Below are positions 41,196-49,542 of a stretch of DNA of 54,569 nucleotides, piece by piece. The notes beneath the pieces were generated by a model. The model ran no database searches, was not told the origin of the DNA, and saw nothing but the letters and a program-made list of their open reading frames with translations. Source of the DNA: JBCBEX01 sp038528235 (GTDB lineage Bacteria > Bacteroidota > Rhodothermia > Rhodothermales > Rubricoccaceae); contig JBCBEX010000020.1 of the NCBI GenBank assembly GCA_038528235.1, forward strand, positions 1-54,569, given 5' to 3'. The stretch's first letter is position 1, and every line of letters starts with the position of its first letter. The position numbers and the translations under genes are program-made.

Positions 41196-41290
41196 GCTCC
41201 AATATACCCGGGGTGTCGCCGAAAGCTCCCCTCCATGCTTTTTTGGCGAAGCGCCCGCGCCGGTCCGCGCGCCTTCGCTATCATCTATGC

Positions 41291-41359
41291 ATGATTCTCT
41301 GTGCTCCCCGCCTCGCCTGCCGACGCCCGCGACGACTCCCGTCCGCGACTCTGGGGTAA
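41291..41359 (+). CDS. Arg-rich leader peptide of argG (attenuator), 22 aa
   Basis: ATG 41291 to TAA 41357-41359 encodes 22 residues, MILCAPRLAC then RRPRRLPSATLG. Five are Arg, four of them in the cluster R11, R12, R14 and R15 with codons CGA, CGC, CGA, CGA. It lies 38 bases before a terminator and 124 bases before argG. The last codons (bases 41346-41354) can pair with the 3' arm of the terminator (41411-41419) over 9 bp with one G-U. This is the geometry of amino-acid attenuation: a ribosome stalled for charged tRNA-Arg would leave that segment free to break the terminator, while one at the stop codon would cover it. The region -10-like TATCAT (41279-41284) would give an almost leaderless message. 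The CGA-rich cluster is inference-level evidence for arginine sensing. Confidence 0.5.
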   Translation: MILCAPRLACRRPRRLPSATLG

Positions 41360-41396
41360 TGGGTGCACCTGCGGCTTCGCCGCTCCTGTTCTGCCA

Positions 41397-41427
41397 CGCC
41401 GATTCCCCCACCGGAGTCGGCGTTTTT
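41397..41427 (+). terminator. attenuator terminator ahead of argG
   Basis: CGCCGATTCC (41397-41406) pairs with GGAGTCGGCG (41413-41422), 10 bp with one G-U pair and a six-base loop, followed by TTTTT. It stands between the leader peptide and argG, so it would stop argG transcription unless disrupted. A small hairpin GCGGC-TTC-GCCGC (41371-41383) between peptide and terminator could be a pause site. Confidence 0.7.
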
Positions 41428-41483
41428 CGTTTTACTTCGTACCCCAGGCTGCCTACCGACAGCCGATAGCCGACCGCTCATCC

Positions 41484-42728
41484 ATGTCTATCGTCCTCGC
41501 CTTCAGCGGCGGCCTCGACACCTCGTTCTGCGTCCCGTACCTCCGCGAGACGTACGACCGGCCCGTCCACACGATCACGGTCCACACCGGCGGCTTCTCG
41601 GAGGCCGACCTCGCCGAGGCAGAAGCACGTGCGCACGCCCTTGGGGCCGCCTCGCACACCGTCATCGACGCGCGGGCGCGGCTCTACGACGAGGTGCTGA
41701 GCTACCTCGTGAAGGGCAACGTGCTGCGCGGCAACGTCTACCCGCTCTGCGTCGGGCCGGAGCGCGTGGTGCAGGCGCAGGAGGTGGTGGCGCATGCCGC
41801 CAAGCTTGGCGCGACCACCATCGCCCATGGCTCGACAGGCGCGGGTAACGACCAGGTCCGCTTTGACACGGCCCTGCGCCTGCTCGCCGAGCGCCCCCTG
41901 TCATCTAGAGTGGGGGCCGGGCCGGTCGAGGTGCTCGCGCCGATCCGCGCGCTCGGGCTCACCCGCGAGGCGTCGACGGCCTACCTACGCGAGCGCGGCG
42001 TGGAGGTCCCGCCCAAGACGACGGCCTACTCGGTCAACCACGGCCTGTGGGGCACGACGGTCGGCGGCGTGGAGACGCACCGCCCCGACGGCGTGCTCCC
42101 AGAAGACGCCTGGCCGGACACCGTCTCGCCCAGCGCGGCCCCCGACACGCCGCAGCGGCTCACCATCGCGTTCGAGCAGGGTGTCCCCGTCGCGATCAAC
42201 GGCGATGCGCTCACGCCGGTCGCGCTCGTAGAACGGCTGCACACAGAGGGCGCGCAGCACGGCGTCGGGCGCGGCGTGCACGTTGGCGATACCATCCTCG
42301 GCATCAAGGGCCGAGTCGGCTTCGAGGCCCCGGCCGCGCTCACGCTCATCGCGGCGCACCGCGAGCTCGAAAAGCTCGTCCTCACGCGCCTCCAACTCGT
42401 CCAGAAGGCCACGCTCGGTGCCCTCTACGGGCAACTCGTCCACGAAGGCCTCTACTTCGATCCGGTCATGCGCGACCTCGAAGCGTTCCTCGACTCGTCG
42501 CAGCAGCGCGTGACGGGCGAGGTCGAGGTCGAGTGGTTCAAGGGCGCGATCCGGGTGCTCGGCGCGCGCAGCCCGTTCTCGCTCTTCAGCGCCGACGTGG
42601 CGCAGTACGGCGAGGTAAACACGCTCTGGGACGGCCGCGACGCCGAGGGCTTCACGCGGCTCTACGGCCTCCAGGCCCAACTCGCCGCCCGCATCGGCAC
42701 GCGCGTGGACGAGACCGCGAACTCGTGA
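41484..42728 (+). CDS. argG: argininosuccinate synthase
   Basis: 414 residues from ATG 41484: PP-loop AFSGGLDTSFCVPYL (N-type ATP pyrophosphatase), then HGSTGAGNDQVRFD and NHGLWGTTVGGVE. It joins citrulline and aspartate, with ATP going to AMP and PPi, in arginine synthesis. argC follows 147 bases later on the same strand. The leader contains the attenuator described at 41291-41427. The longer in-frame start at 41301 would read through the terminator sequence and is rejected. Confidence 0.92.
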   Translation: MSIVLAFSGGLDTSFCVPYLRETYDRPVHTITVHTGGFSEADLAEAEARAHALGAASHTVIDARARLYDEVLSYLVKGNVLRGNVYPLCVGPERVVQAQEVVAHAAKLGATTIAHGSTGAGNDQVRFDTALRLLAERPLSSRVGAGPVEVLAPIRALGLTREASTAYLRERGVEVPPKTTAYSVNHGLWGTTVGGVETHRPDGVLPEDAWPDTVSPSAAPDTPQRLTIAFEQGVPVAINGDALTPVALVERLHTEGAQHGVGRGVHVGDTILGIKGRVGFEAPAALTLIAAHRELEKLVLTRLQLVQKATLGALYGQLVHEGLYFDPVMRDLEAFLDSSQQRVTGEVEVEWFKGAIRVLGARSPFSLFSADVAQYGEVNTLWDGRDAEGFTRLYGLQAQLAARIGTRVDETANS

Positions 42729-42815
42729 GCGTCCGCCTCGACCCACCCAACCTGTCCTACCGAACTCGACTACTACGTGAAACTTCGCTTTCAGCATCTC
42801 AACGAGTCCAGCTAG

Positions 42816-42840
42816 ATCCTGAATCAAGTTCAGGATGACA
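42816..42840. repeat. palindromic intergenic repeat, half copy between argG and argC
   Basis: ATCCTGAA-TCAAG-TTCAGGAT (42816-42836) followed by GAC. In the reverse orientation it reads GTC-ATCCTGAA-CTTGA-TTCAGGAT, the same plan as copy 1 (GTC-ATCCCCGA-CTTGA-TCGGGGAT). The loop is identical and the stem bases differ in matched pairs. It is a single hairpin rather than the two-part unit. Confidence 0.65.
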
Positions 42841-42875
42841 CCAAAGCGACATCGAAGTCGATTGGCTCCTGACCC

Positions 42876-43904
42876 ATGACCTACGACCCACCCCTCCGCG
42901 TCGCGATCCTGCACGGGGCCGGCTATGCGGGCGGCGAACTGCTCCGGCTTCTGCTCGGACACCCGTACGCCGAGACAGCCGCGGTGACGAGCCGCTCGCA
43001 GGCGGGCAAGCCGGTGTGGACCGCGCACCCGACGCTGCGCGGGCAGACCGACCTCGCGTTCATCGCGCCGGACGACCTGGACCCGGACACCTTCGATGCG
43101 GCCTTCGTCGCCGCTGAGCACGGACAGGGCGCGGCGGCCGTCGTAGCACTGCGTGAAGGCGGCTTCGACGGACCGATCATCGACCTGAGCGCCGACCATC
43201 GCTTCCGCGACCCAGCGACCTACCCCGACTGGTTCGGCTTCGAGCATCCCGCGCCCAATCACCTCGCTGAGGCCGTCTACGGGTTGGTCGAGGTCAACGC
43301 ACCGTACTCGGCAGACACGCGGCTCGTGGCCAACCCGGGCTGCTTCGCGACGGGCCTCGCGCTCGCGCTGCACCCGCTCGCTGCCAATCTGGGCGATGCG
43401 TTCGAGGCGCACGTCACAGCGCTCACGGGCGCGTCTGGCTCGGGCACCCGTCCCAAGACGACGACGCACTTCCCGACGCGCAGCGGCAACGTCCGCGCCT
43501 ACAAGGTGCTCCGCCACCAGCACCTTCCCGAGGTCGAGGCTGTACTTGGCGTCGCGCCGGGGCGCATCCACTTTGTGCCGACCTCGGGGCCGTGGACGCG
43601 CGGCATCTGGGGCACGGCCCATGCGACGCTACCCAAGGGCGTCGGCGCTGAGGACGTGCGTGGCTGGTATGAGGCTGCCTATGCAGAGAAGCCACTCGTC
43701 CGCTTCGAGGCAGGCGCACTGCCCGAGCTCTTGCCCGTCGTCGGGACGCCGTTCTGCGACCTAGGTGTGGTCGTGCAGGACCGCCACCTCGTTGTCGGCT
43801 TCGCACTCGACAACCTACTCAAAGGCGCGGCCAGTCAGGCGGTGCAGAACCTCAACCTCGTCGCGGGCTTCCACGAGACGGCAGGGCTGCTCGCTACGCG
43901 ATAG
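42876..43904 (+). CDS. argC: N-acetyl-gamma-glutamyl-phosphate reductase
   Basis: 342 residues: AILHGAGYAGGELLRLLLGHP (NADP binding), the catalytic Cys156 in VANPGCFATG, and HYFPT-equivalent THFPTRSGN. It reduces N-acetylglutamyl phosphate to the semialdehyde, step 3 of arginine biosynthesis. It is the second gene after argG and probably read from the same attenuated promoter. No further arg gene follows on this strand, so argB, argD and argH lie elsewhere. Confidence 0.93.
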   Translation: MTYDPPLRVAILHGAGYAGGELLRLLLGHPYAETAAVTSRSQAGKPVWTAHPTLRGQTDLAFIAPDDLDPDTFDAAFVAAEHGQGAAAVVALREGGFDGPIIDLSADHRFRDPATYPDWFGFEHPAPNHLAEAVYGLVEVNAPYSADTRLVANPGCFATGLALALHPLAANLGDAFEAHVTALTGASGSGTRPKTTTHFPTRSGNVRAYKVLRHQHLPEVEAVLGVAPGRIHFVPTSGPWTRGIWGTAHATLPKGVGAEDVRGWYEAAYAEKPLVRFEAGALPELLPVVGTPFCDLGVVVQDRHLVVGFALDNLLKGAASQAVQNLNLVAGFHETAGLLATR

Positions 43905-43944
43905 CGTCCGAATGCGATAGAGTTCGGCAGCGCCGGAGCACGGC

Positions 43945-46476
43945 TCACCACTCGATGCGGCCAGCCTCGGGACGTTCGACGCGACCGTCCTGCCCCGCTC
44001 CTGGCGTATCGCAGCCGTCTGGGTTGTCCAGTTCGCGACACTGGGTGCGGTCGTACCACTGGTCTTCGTACTGCATGTCCAGCGGCAGCGGCTCGACGTA
44101 GCCCGCTGGTTCGCGGAAGCGCGTCTTGGCGAGGCGCACCGTCGGGTCATCGGCACGGCTGAGGCGGCGTGCGAAGTCGCCGACGAGGTAGAGCGCCGAG
44201 TGGCCGCCCTGCCCCCACCAGTCCGAGCGGAACGACACACGCCGGTCGTTCCAGCCGACCCACGAGCCGACCACCATCTCCGGGTGCATCATGATGAACC
44301 AGCCGTCGGCCGACTCCTGCGTCGTGCCGGTCTTGGCGGCGAAGTCGTACTCGCCCAGGCCGAACTTCGACCGGATGCGCGTGGCGGTGCCGTACTCGAT
44401 GGCGCCGCGCATCATGTCCACGACGGTGTAGGCCGACGACGCGCTGAGGGCCTCTTGGCCGGTGTCTTCAGGATAGAACGCCGCCACCGTGTTGCCGAAG
44501 CGGTCGGTGATGCGCGAGACGAAGGTCGGCGCGTGGTAGATGCCGCCCGAGGCCAGCGTCGCGTAGGCCGCGGTCATCTCCAGCAGGTTCACGTCCGATG
44601 CGCCGAGGGCGACGGACGGCACGGCATCGATGGGACTCTGGACGCCCATGCGCTGCGCGTAGAGCGCCACGCGCGACGGGCCGATCTCGCGGGTCAGCCG
44701 CGCCGCGATGATGTTGTTCGACGTGGCGAGGCCGCGCGCGAGCGAGACGTAGCCGCCAGCACCGCCGCCGCGCGGGCACCACGTCGTGGAGCCCGGGATG
44801 TCCCAGCAGAAGGCCTCGTTGGGCAGCGCGTAGTAGGGCGAAAAGCCGTTGTCGACCGCCGCCGCATAGGCGAACGGCTTGAACGTCGAGCCGGGCTGGC
44901 GCTGCGCCTGCATCACGTGGTCGTACTTATCCTCGACGAAGTTCTTGCCGCCGACCCACGCACGGACGGCACCGGTCGCGGGATCGACGACAACGAGGCC
45001 GCCTTCGAGGCGCGTCTTCTCCGCGCGCAGCGAGTCCATGAACACCGGGTCGGTGCGCAGCGAGTCGATAGCGTCGTCGCGGCTGAAGCCTGCGTTGCGG
45101 AGCAGCCGAGCCCGCTCTGACTCGTTGATAAAGTTGCGCACGTAGGTGTCGTCGAACCGATCGAAGTAGTGCGCGAATGGCTCCACGTCGTTGTTCTCGA
45201 CGTAGCGCACATAGGCGTCCTCGTCGTAGGAGAAGTAGCGGTCCGAGGCCGACCAATCGACATCGACGACGGCCTGGAGCTTCGCCATCTGCGCCTCGAC
45301 CGCGGCGGTGGCGAGCGCCTGCATGCGGCTGTCGATGGTGGTGTGGACCTGGAGGCCGTCCTGGTAGATGTCGTAGCCGTTTGCCTCGGCCCAGTCCTTG
45401 AGCCAGAGCCGCAGCACTTCGGCGAAGTGCGGGGCCATGTTGTCGGTGTGGGAGTACGGCTGGAAGTCGGTGCGCACCGAATCGGGCGCGAGGCCGTCGT
45501 AGACGCCCCGGTCGAGGTAGCCGTAGCGTACCATCTGGTTGAGGACGACGTTGCGGCGGCGCTGCGCGTTGCCGGGATTGCGGACCGGGTTGTAGTAGGT
45601 CGTCGCCTTCTGCATGCCGATCAGCACGGCGCTCTCGCCGAGGTCGAGCTGCGAGGCGCTCTTGTTGAAGTAGGTGCGCGAGGCCGCCTCGATACCGAAG
45701 GCGTTGTTCGAGAAGGCGACCGTGTTGAAGTACATCTCGATGATCTCGCGCTTGGTGTAGTTGCGCTCGATCTGGATGGCGGTGAGCATCTCGCGGAGCT
45801 TGCCCGAGAGGCCGGGGTCGCCGCCCTGGCGAATGCGGAAGAGGTTTCGGGCGAGTTGCTGCGACACCGTCGAGGCGCCACGTGGCCCTTCGAACGGTAG
45901 CTTCGCGATCACAGCCGCGATGCCGTAGAGGTCGAGGCCCCAGTGGTCGTAGAAGCGCCGGTCCTCCGTCGCCACGAGCGCGTCGATGAGGTGCTGCGGC
46001 AGCGAGTCGACCGGCACCCAGGTGCGGTTCTCGCCGAGGTAGTAGCGCGCCAGTTCCTCGCCGTCGGCGCTGTAGACCAATGTCGATTCGAGGTTCTCCG
46101 GGTTCTCGATCTCGGCGAGCGGCGGCACGCCGGAGAGGAGGTAGACGAAGTAGATCAGCCCGATCAACGCCAGGCCAGCCACGGCGATGCCTGCGCGGCG
46201 CAGCACCATCGTGGTGCGCTTCTCGGCGTCACGCGGCGTCACCGGGCGCGGGTCGCCTGGACGCGCCGGACGAATCTCGCGCTGCGACAAGCGGGACGAG
46301 CCGGCGCCATCGTCAGATGGCGGAGCGCTGTCGGTCGCCGAGGGGACACCGCCCGTCGGCTGGGCCACCCCGCCGGCCAGTTGGGACCCTGCGGCACCGA
46401 CGGTGCCATGGTGAGCTTGGCTCTCCTCGAAAAAGCGAGCCAGGTCCTCGTCGGAATAAGAGGGACGGTCAGGCAT
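43945..46476 (-). CDS. penicillin-binding protein 1A (bifunctional)
   Basis: 843 residues: a Pro/Ser-rich cytosolic tail of about 90 residues, a membrane helix at about 96-115, then the GT51 transglycosylase (Glu171 in ATEDRRFYDHWG, STVSQQLARNL, RNYTKREIIEMYFN). The transpeptidase has Ser530 in PGSTFKPF (SxxK), SNN in ATSNNIIA and KTGTTQ. It polymerises and cross-links peptidoglycan at the inner membrane's outer face. The cytosolic tail is longer than usual for Gram-negative PBP1A. Its start is preceded by a 53-base gap to the LpxH-like gene on the same strand. Confidence 0.92.
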   Translation of the reverse strand: MPDRPSYSDEDLARFFEESQAHHGTVGAAGSQLAGGVAQPTGGVPSATDSAPPSDDGAGSSRLSQREIRPARPGDPRPVTPRDAEKRTTMVLRRAGIAVAGLALIGLIYFVYLLSGVPPLAEIENPENLESTLVYSADGEELARYYLGENRTWVPVDSLPQHLIDALVATEDRRFYDHWGLDLYGIAAVIAKLPFEGPRGASTVSQQLARNLFRIRQGGDPGLSGKLREMLTAIQIERNYTKREIIEMYFNTVAFSNNAFGIEAASRTYFNKSASQLDLGESAVLIGMQKATTYYNPVRNPGNAQRRRNVVLNQMVRYGYLDRGVYDGLAPDSVRTDFQPYSHTDNMAPHFAEVLRLWLKDWAEANGYDIYQDGLQVHTTIDSRMQALATAAVEAQMAKLQAVVDVDWSASDRYFSYDEDAYVRYVENNDVEPFAHYFDRFDDTYVRNFINESERARLLRNAGFSRDDAIDSLRTDPVFMDSLRAEKTRLEGGLVVVDPATGAVRAWVGGKNFVEDKYDHVMQAQRQPGSTFKPFAYAAAVDNGFSPYYALPNEAFCWDIPGSTTWCPRGGGAGGYVSLARGLATSNNIIAARLTREIGPSRVALYAQRMGVQSPIDAVPSVALGASDVNLLEMTAAYATLASGGIYHAPTFVSRITDRFGNTVAAFYPEDTGQEALSASSAYTVVDMMRGAIEYGTATRIRSKFGLGEYDFAAKTGTTQESADGWFIMMHPEMVVGSWVGWNDRRVSFRSDWWGQGGHSALYLVGDFARRLSRADDPTVRLAKTRFREPAGYVEPLPLDMQYEDQWYDRTQCRELDNPDGCDTPGAGQDGRVERPEAGRIEW

Positions 46477-46529
46477 GGGGGAGTCGGGGGTGGGGAGTCG
46501 TCAGGGGGACGGAGCGGGACAGGCGGCTG

Positions 46530-47444
46530 TCACGCAGACACCGTGCCCGACGACGCGGTGGTGGGCGTGTGTGCGGTGGGCGCGGTCCGCGTCGTTCGTT
46601 CGATCACGAAGGCCTCGTCGTCTACACGGACGTGGCACGGGTGGGCGGCAGCGCCGTCCCAGTGGAGAAGCGCGGGGCCGTCAGCGTCGAGCCGCCCGAA
46701 GGTGCGGTGGCCGAACCAGTAGCCGGGGTTGAGGTACGTGCCCTCGCTCCAGGTGGTGCACTCGCCGAGGTGCACGTGCCCGCAGACCACGAGGTCGGGG
46801 GCGAGAGCGCCCTGCGAGGACGGGGCGGCGAGCGTCTGGCGGGCGAAGCGGCGCAAGGCAGTCACAGCGGGGAGGTCGGGGCCGGTGCGGTCGCGGCCGA
46901 GGGGGTTGGCGGCGCGGCGGCCGGTCCAGCGGGCGAGGGCGTAGCCGGTGTCGCCGGGGAGCAGCATCCGGTAGAGCCGTGCGACCGCCGGGTGGTGCAT
47001 CAGCGGGCGGATCCGGTTGTAGAGCCGGTCGTGGGCGATGCGGCCGTCTCCATGCGCAATATAAACGCGCCAGGGCACGGATTCGTCTCGTTCAACCCCG
47101 TGTGTGCCGTGGACCTGCATCGTCTCCACGACGTGGTCGCGGACGAGCCGCACGCCGACCTCGCGCGCGAAGTGGTCGAGGTGCCACGGGTCGCGGTTGC
47201 CCACCACGTAGGTCACCGGCACGCCCGCATCGACGAATGCTGCGAGCCGCCCCTGGAGCCGCACGAAGCCCTTCGGGACGAGGTGGCGGTACTCCATGTA
47301 CGCGTCGAACACGTCGCCGACGAGCACGAGCGCGTCAAGGGCGTCGGCGTGCGCGTCGAGCAGAGCGCACACGTCGCGTTCGGCGGCGCGGCTCTCGGCA
47401 GGCGTCCCGCGCCCGAGGTGGAGGTCGGAGAGAAACAGGATCAT
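46530..47444 (-). CDS. calcineurin-like phosphoesterase, UDP-2,3-diacylglucosamine hydrolase-like (LpxH)
   Basis: 304 residues with the metallophosphatase motifs LFLSDLHLG, GDVFDA, GNRD, HGD and CGHVH. GNRD instead of GNHD is characteristic of LpxH, which cleaves UDP-diacylglucosamine in lipid A synthesis. The C-terminal 40 residues are Thr/Ala-rich and poorly conserved-looking. The match is by motif only, so related phosphatases of unknown substrate remain possible. It is upstream of the PBP1A gene and could share a transcript. Confidence 0.8.
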   Translation of the reverse strand: MILFLSDLHLGRGTPAESRAAERDVCALLDAHADALDALVLVGDVFDAYMEYRHLVPKGFVRLQGRLAAFVDAGVPVTYVVGNRDPWHLDHFAREVGVRLVRDHVVETMQVHGTHGVERDESVPWRVYIAHGDGRIAHDRLYNRIRPLMHHPAVARLYRMLLPGDTGYALARWTGRRAANPLGRDRTGPDLPAVTALRRFARQTLAAPSSQGALAPDLVVCGHVHLGECTTWSEGTYLNPGYWFGHRTFGRLDADGPALLHWDGAAAHPCHVRVDDEAFVIERTTRTAPTAHTPTTASSGTVSA

Positions 47445-47527
47445 GGCGGCCTCCTACTGAGGACCTCCCGCGAAGAGCCACCGGCCTCGCGAAAATCTGG
47501 GGGAAAGACGGTGGATGAGTGCAGGGG

Positions 47528-47630
47528 TATTGCGGTGAGCGGTGTTGCGGTGATTTCTGCTCGTTGCACTGTGACACCGCCGCACCGCGAAACCGCCGCA
47601 CCGCGAAACCGCCGCCCGCAACCTTCACGG
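47528..47630. repeat. two opposed promoter-proximal simple-repeat blocks
   Basis: In the 244-base divergent gap, 47528-47553 carries the CCGCAACACCGC unit on the minus strand (toward the LpxH-like gene). 47571-47630 carries ACCGCCGCACCGCGAA three times on the plus strand (toward the rhomboid gene). Each block reads in the direction of the gene it precedes. Confidence 0.6.
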
Positions 47631-47688
47631 GGGGCGCTCGTTCGACCGGACCTCTTCTGAATCTGCGCCCTGCGCTTCTCGCCTTTCG

Positions 47689-48399
47689 ATGCAAAACGCC
47701 TACAGCCCGCCCACCGGCTTCTCGGTGATGCCGCCGGTGGTGAAGAACCTGCTCATCATCAATGTGCTGGTCTTCGTGGCCCAGAATGGGCCGCTCTACG
47801 GCTTCCTCCAGGACTTCTTCGCGCTGTGGCCCGTGGGCGTGCCTGAGCCCGTGATGGCCGAGCTTCGCCTCCGCGAGTTCGCCGTGAGCACGTTCTACCC
47901 GTGGCAGCTCATCACATCGGCGTTCATGCACGGGAGCTTCAGCCACATCCTGTTCAACCTCCTCTTCGGGGTGTGGATGTTCGGCATGCGCATCGAGAAC
48001 ACGTTCGGGACGAGGCGCTTCGCGCTGTTCTACTTCGCCTGTGTGCTCGGGGCCAGCCTGACGCAGCTCGCGGTGACGTCCTATCCGTTCATCCTCGGCA
48101 GCGCGCCCTATCCGGTACCCGTGCCCACGCTTGGCGCGTCGGGCGGCGTCTTCGGCATCCTGATCGCCTTCGGGATGCTCTACCCGGACGAGCCGATCTA
48201 CCTCTACTTCTTCGTGCCGGTCAAGGCCAAGTGGCTCGTGCTCGGCCTGATCGTCTTCAACCTGTACGCAGGCGTCTCGGGAACCCAAGCGGGGGTCGCC
48301 AACTTTGCGCACCTGGGCGGCGCGCTCACGGGCTTCCTGCTGATCCAGTTCTGGCGCGGGAAGCTACCGCTGCGGCCCAGAACCCAGTCCGTCACCTAG
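47689..48399 (+). CDS. rhomboid intramembrane serine protease
   Basis: 236 residues with six or more hydrophobic segments. The catalytic dyad is Ser151 in LGASGGVFG and His208 in NFAHLGGALTG; the HGSFSHILFNL helix carries the conserved His/Asn. It cleaves membrane proteins within or near their transmembrane helices. A second, inactive-looking rhomboid follows 129 bases later. Confidence 0.9.
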   Translation: MQNAYSPPTGFSVMPPVVKNLLIINVLVFVAQNGPLYGFLQDFFALWPVGVPEPVMAELRLREFAVSTFYPWQLITSAFMHGSFSHILFNLLFGVWMFGMRIENTFGTRRFALFYFACVLGASLTQLAVTSYPFILGSAPYPVPVPTLGASGGVFGILIAFGMLYPDEPIYLYFFVPVKAKWLVLGLIVFNLYAGVSGTQAGVANFAHLGGALTGFLLIQFWRGKLPLRPRTQSVT

Positions 48400-48528
48400 G
48401 AGGCCCTTGTATGGGCGGCACATGAGCGCGTGCCCGCGCGTAGTTTTGCCGTACACCCAGCCGCCTGCCCTTCCGCCCGCCAGTCCCTGCCCGTCTCCCT
48501 GCGGGGCTCGCTCTGTCGCTGCTCGGTC

Positions 48529-49518
48529 ATGAATCCCGACTCTCCACTCGCCCGGTTCCGCATCTGGTACGCCGCGCTGCCCCGCGCGATGCGCCTGCTG
48601 CTGACGGTCAACACCGTGGCCTACCTCGCCTTCCTGCTCCTGCGCATCGTGCCAGGCGTCACGGAGGCGCTCTACGGCTACGTCGCCTTCCAGCCGGTCG
48701 TCCCAGACGCATTCCTGCTGCCGTGGACGTTTGTGACGCACGCGTTTGTGCACCTCGGGGCGAGCTTCGGCGGGCTGCTCCACTTCCTGTTCGCCATGCT
48801 GTGGCTCTACTGGATGGGGCGCGACTACGAGGAGATGTATGGTAGCCACCGGCTCTTCGGACTCTACGTCCTCGCAGCGATCGGAGGTGCCCTCTTCGCG
48901 CTGGCGATCGGCACCTTCTACGCGCCCCGCTTCCCGATCTACGGCGCGATGGGGGCCGCGCTCGCCGTGCTGTGCTGCGTGGCCACGCTCAACCCGAACC
49001 GCGGTATCGGCCTCTTCCTGCTCGGCGTGGTGCCGCTGAAGTACGTCGCCATTGGCTTCGTGGCACTCTCGGTGCTGATCGGCGCCTACCCGGCGTATGA
49101 GTTGGGCGCCGCGCTCGTGGGTTACCTCTTCGCCCGCGCGCAACTCGCAGGCACCGACCTCGCGGCCTGGGCAACCCCGATGTTCCAGACGGGCGGTGGC
49201 TCGCGCTCGGCGAGCACCCGCAGCCGCTCGGCCGCTCCCGACGACGACGGCGGGTTCCTGAGCAAGCTCGAACGCTGGGCCGCGTCCCGCGAAGGGAAGC
49301 AGCCAGGCGACGCGCCGGCTGACGCTGAGTCCCCCAAGAAACGCACGTCCCGCGGTCCCTCGAAGCGCCGTCCTCGCTCCGAGCGCGGGAAGGACGACGC
49401 CCCCTTCGCCAACCCCACCGACATCGACCGCATCCTCGACAAGATCAACGACCAGGGCTACGACGCCCTGACCGACGAGGAGAAGCGGATCCTCTACGAG
49501 GCAAGCGGACGCGCGTAG
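48529..49518 (+). CDS. rhomboid-like pseudoprotease with C-terminal DUF6576-like tail
   Basis: 329 residues from ATG 48529. The rhomboid membrane core is clear (LLPWTFVTHAFVHLGASFGG, LHFLFAMLWLYWMGRDYEEM). The catalytic GxSG reads IYGAMGAALAV (Ser replaced by Met) and the HxGG helix reads YELGAALVGYL (His absent). A 100-residue charged linker follows, ending in a short helical motif (IDRILDKINDQGYDALTDEE) found at the end of such Bacteroidota proteins. Placed after an active rhomboid, it could be its substrate adaptor or regulator. The longer in-frame start at 48430 adds unlikely residues. Confidence 0.85.
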   Translation: MNPDSPLARFRIWYAALPRAMRLLLTVNTVAYLAFLLLRIVPGVTEALYGYVAFQPVVPDAFLLPWTFVTHAFVHLGASFGGLLHFLFAMLWLYWMGRDYEEMYGSHRLFGLYVLAAIGGALFALAIGTFYAPRFPIYGAMGAALAVLCCVATLNPNRGIGLFLLGVVPLKYVAIGFVALSVLIGAYPAYELGAALVGYLFARAQLAGTDLAAWATPMFQTGGGSRSASTRSRSAAPDDDGGFLSKLERWAASREGKQPGDAPADAESPKKRTSRGPSKRRPRSERGKDDAPFANPTDIDRILDKINDQGYDALTDEEKRILYEASGRA

Positions 49519-49542
49519 CTCTCGACCGTAGCCCCCTGCACC

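Noticed and set aside
41081..41284. 67-codon minus-strand frame over the argG upstream region
   Set aside because: Its codons run straight through the terminator and two perfect hairpins, and it shows no protein-like pattern; the RNA explanation is simpler.
41985..43622. 545-codon frame antisense to argG and argC
   Set aside because: argG and argC are both unambiguous on the plus strand; this product is low-complexity Arg/Val/Glu shadow.
46080..47660. 526-codon plus-strand frame across PBP1A and the LpxH-like gene
   Set aside because: It is Arg/Ser-rich and antisense to two genes with complete catalytic motifs.
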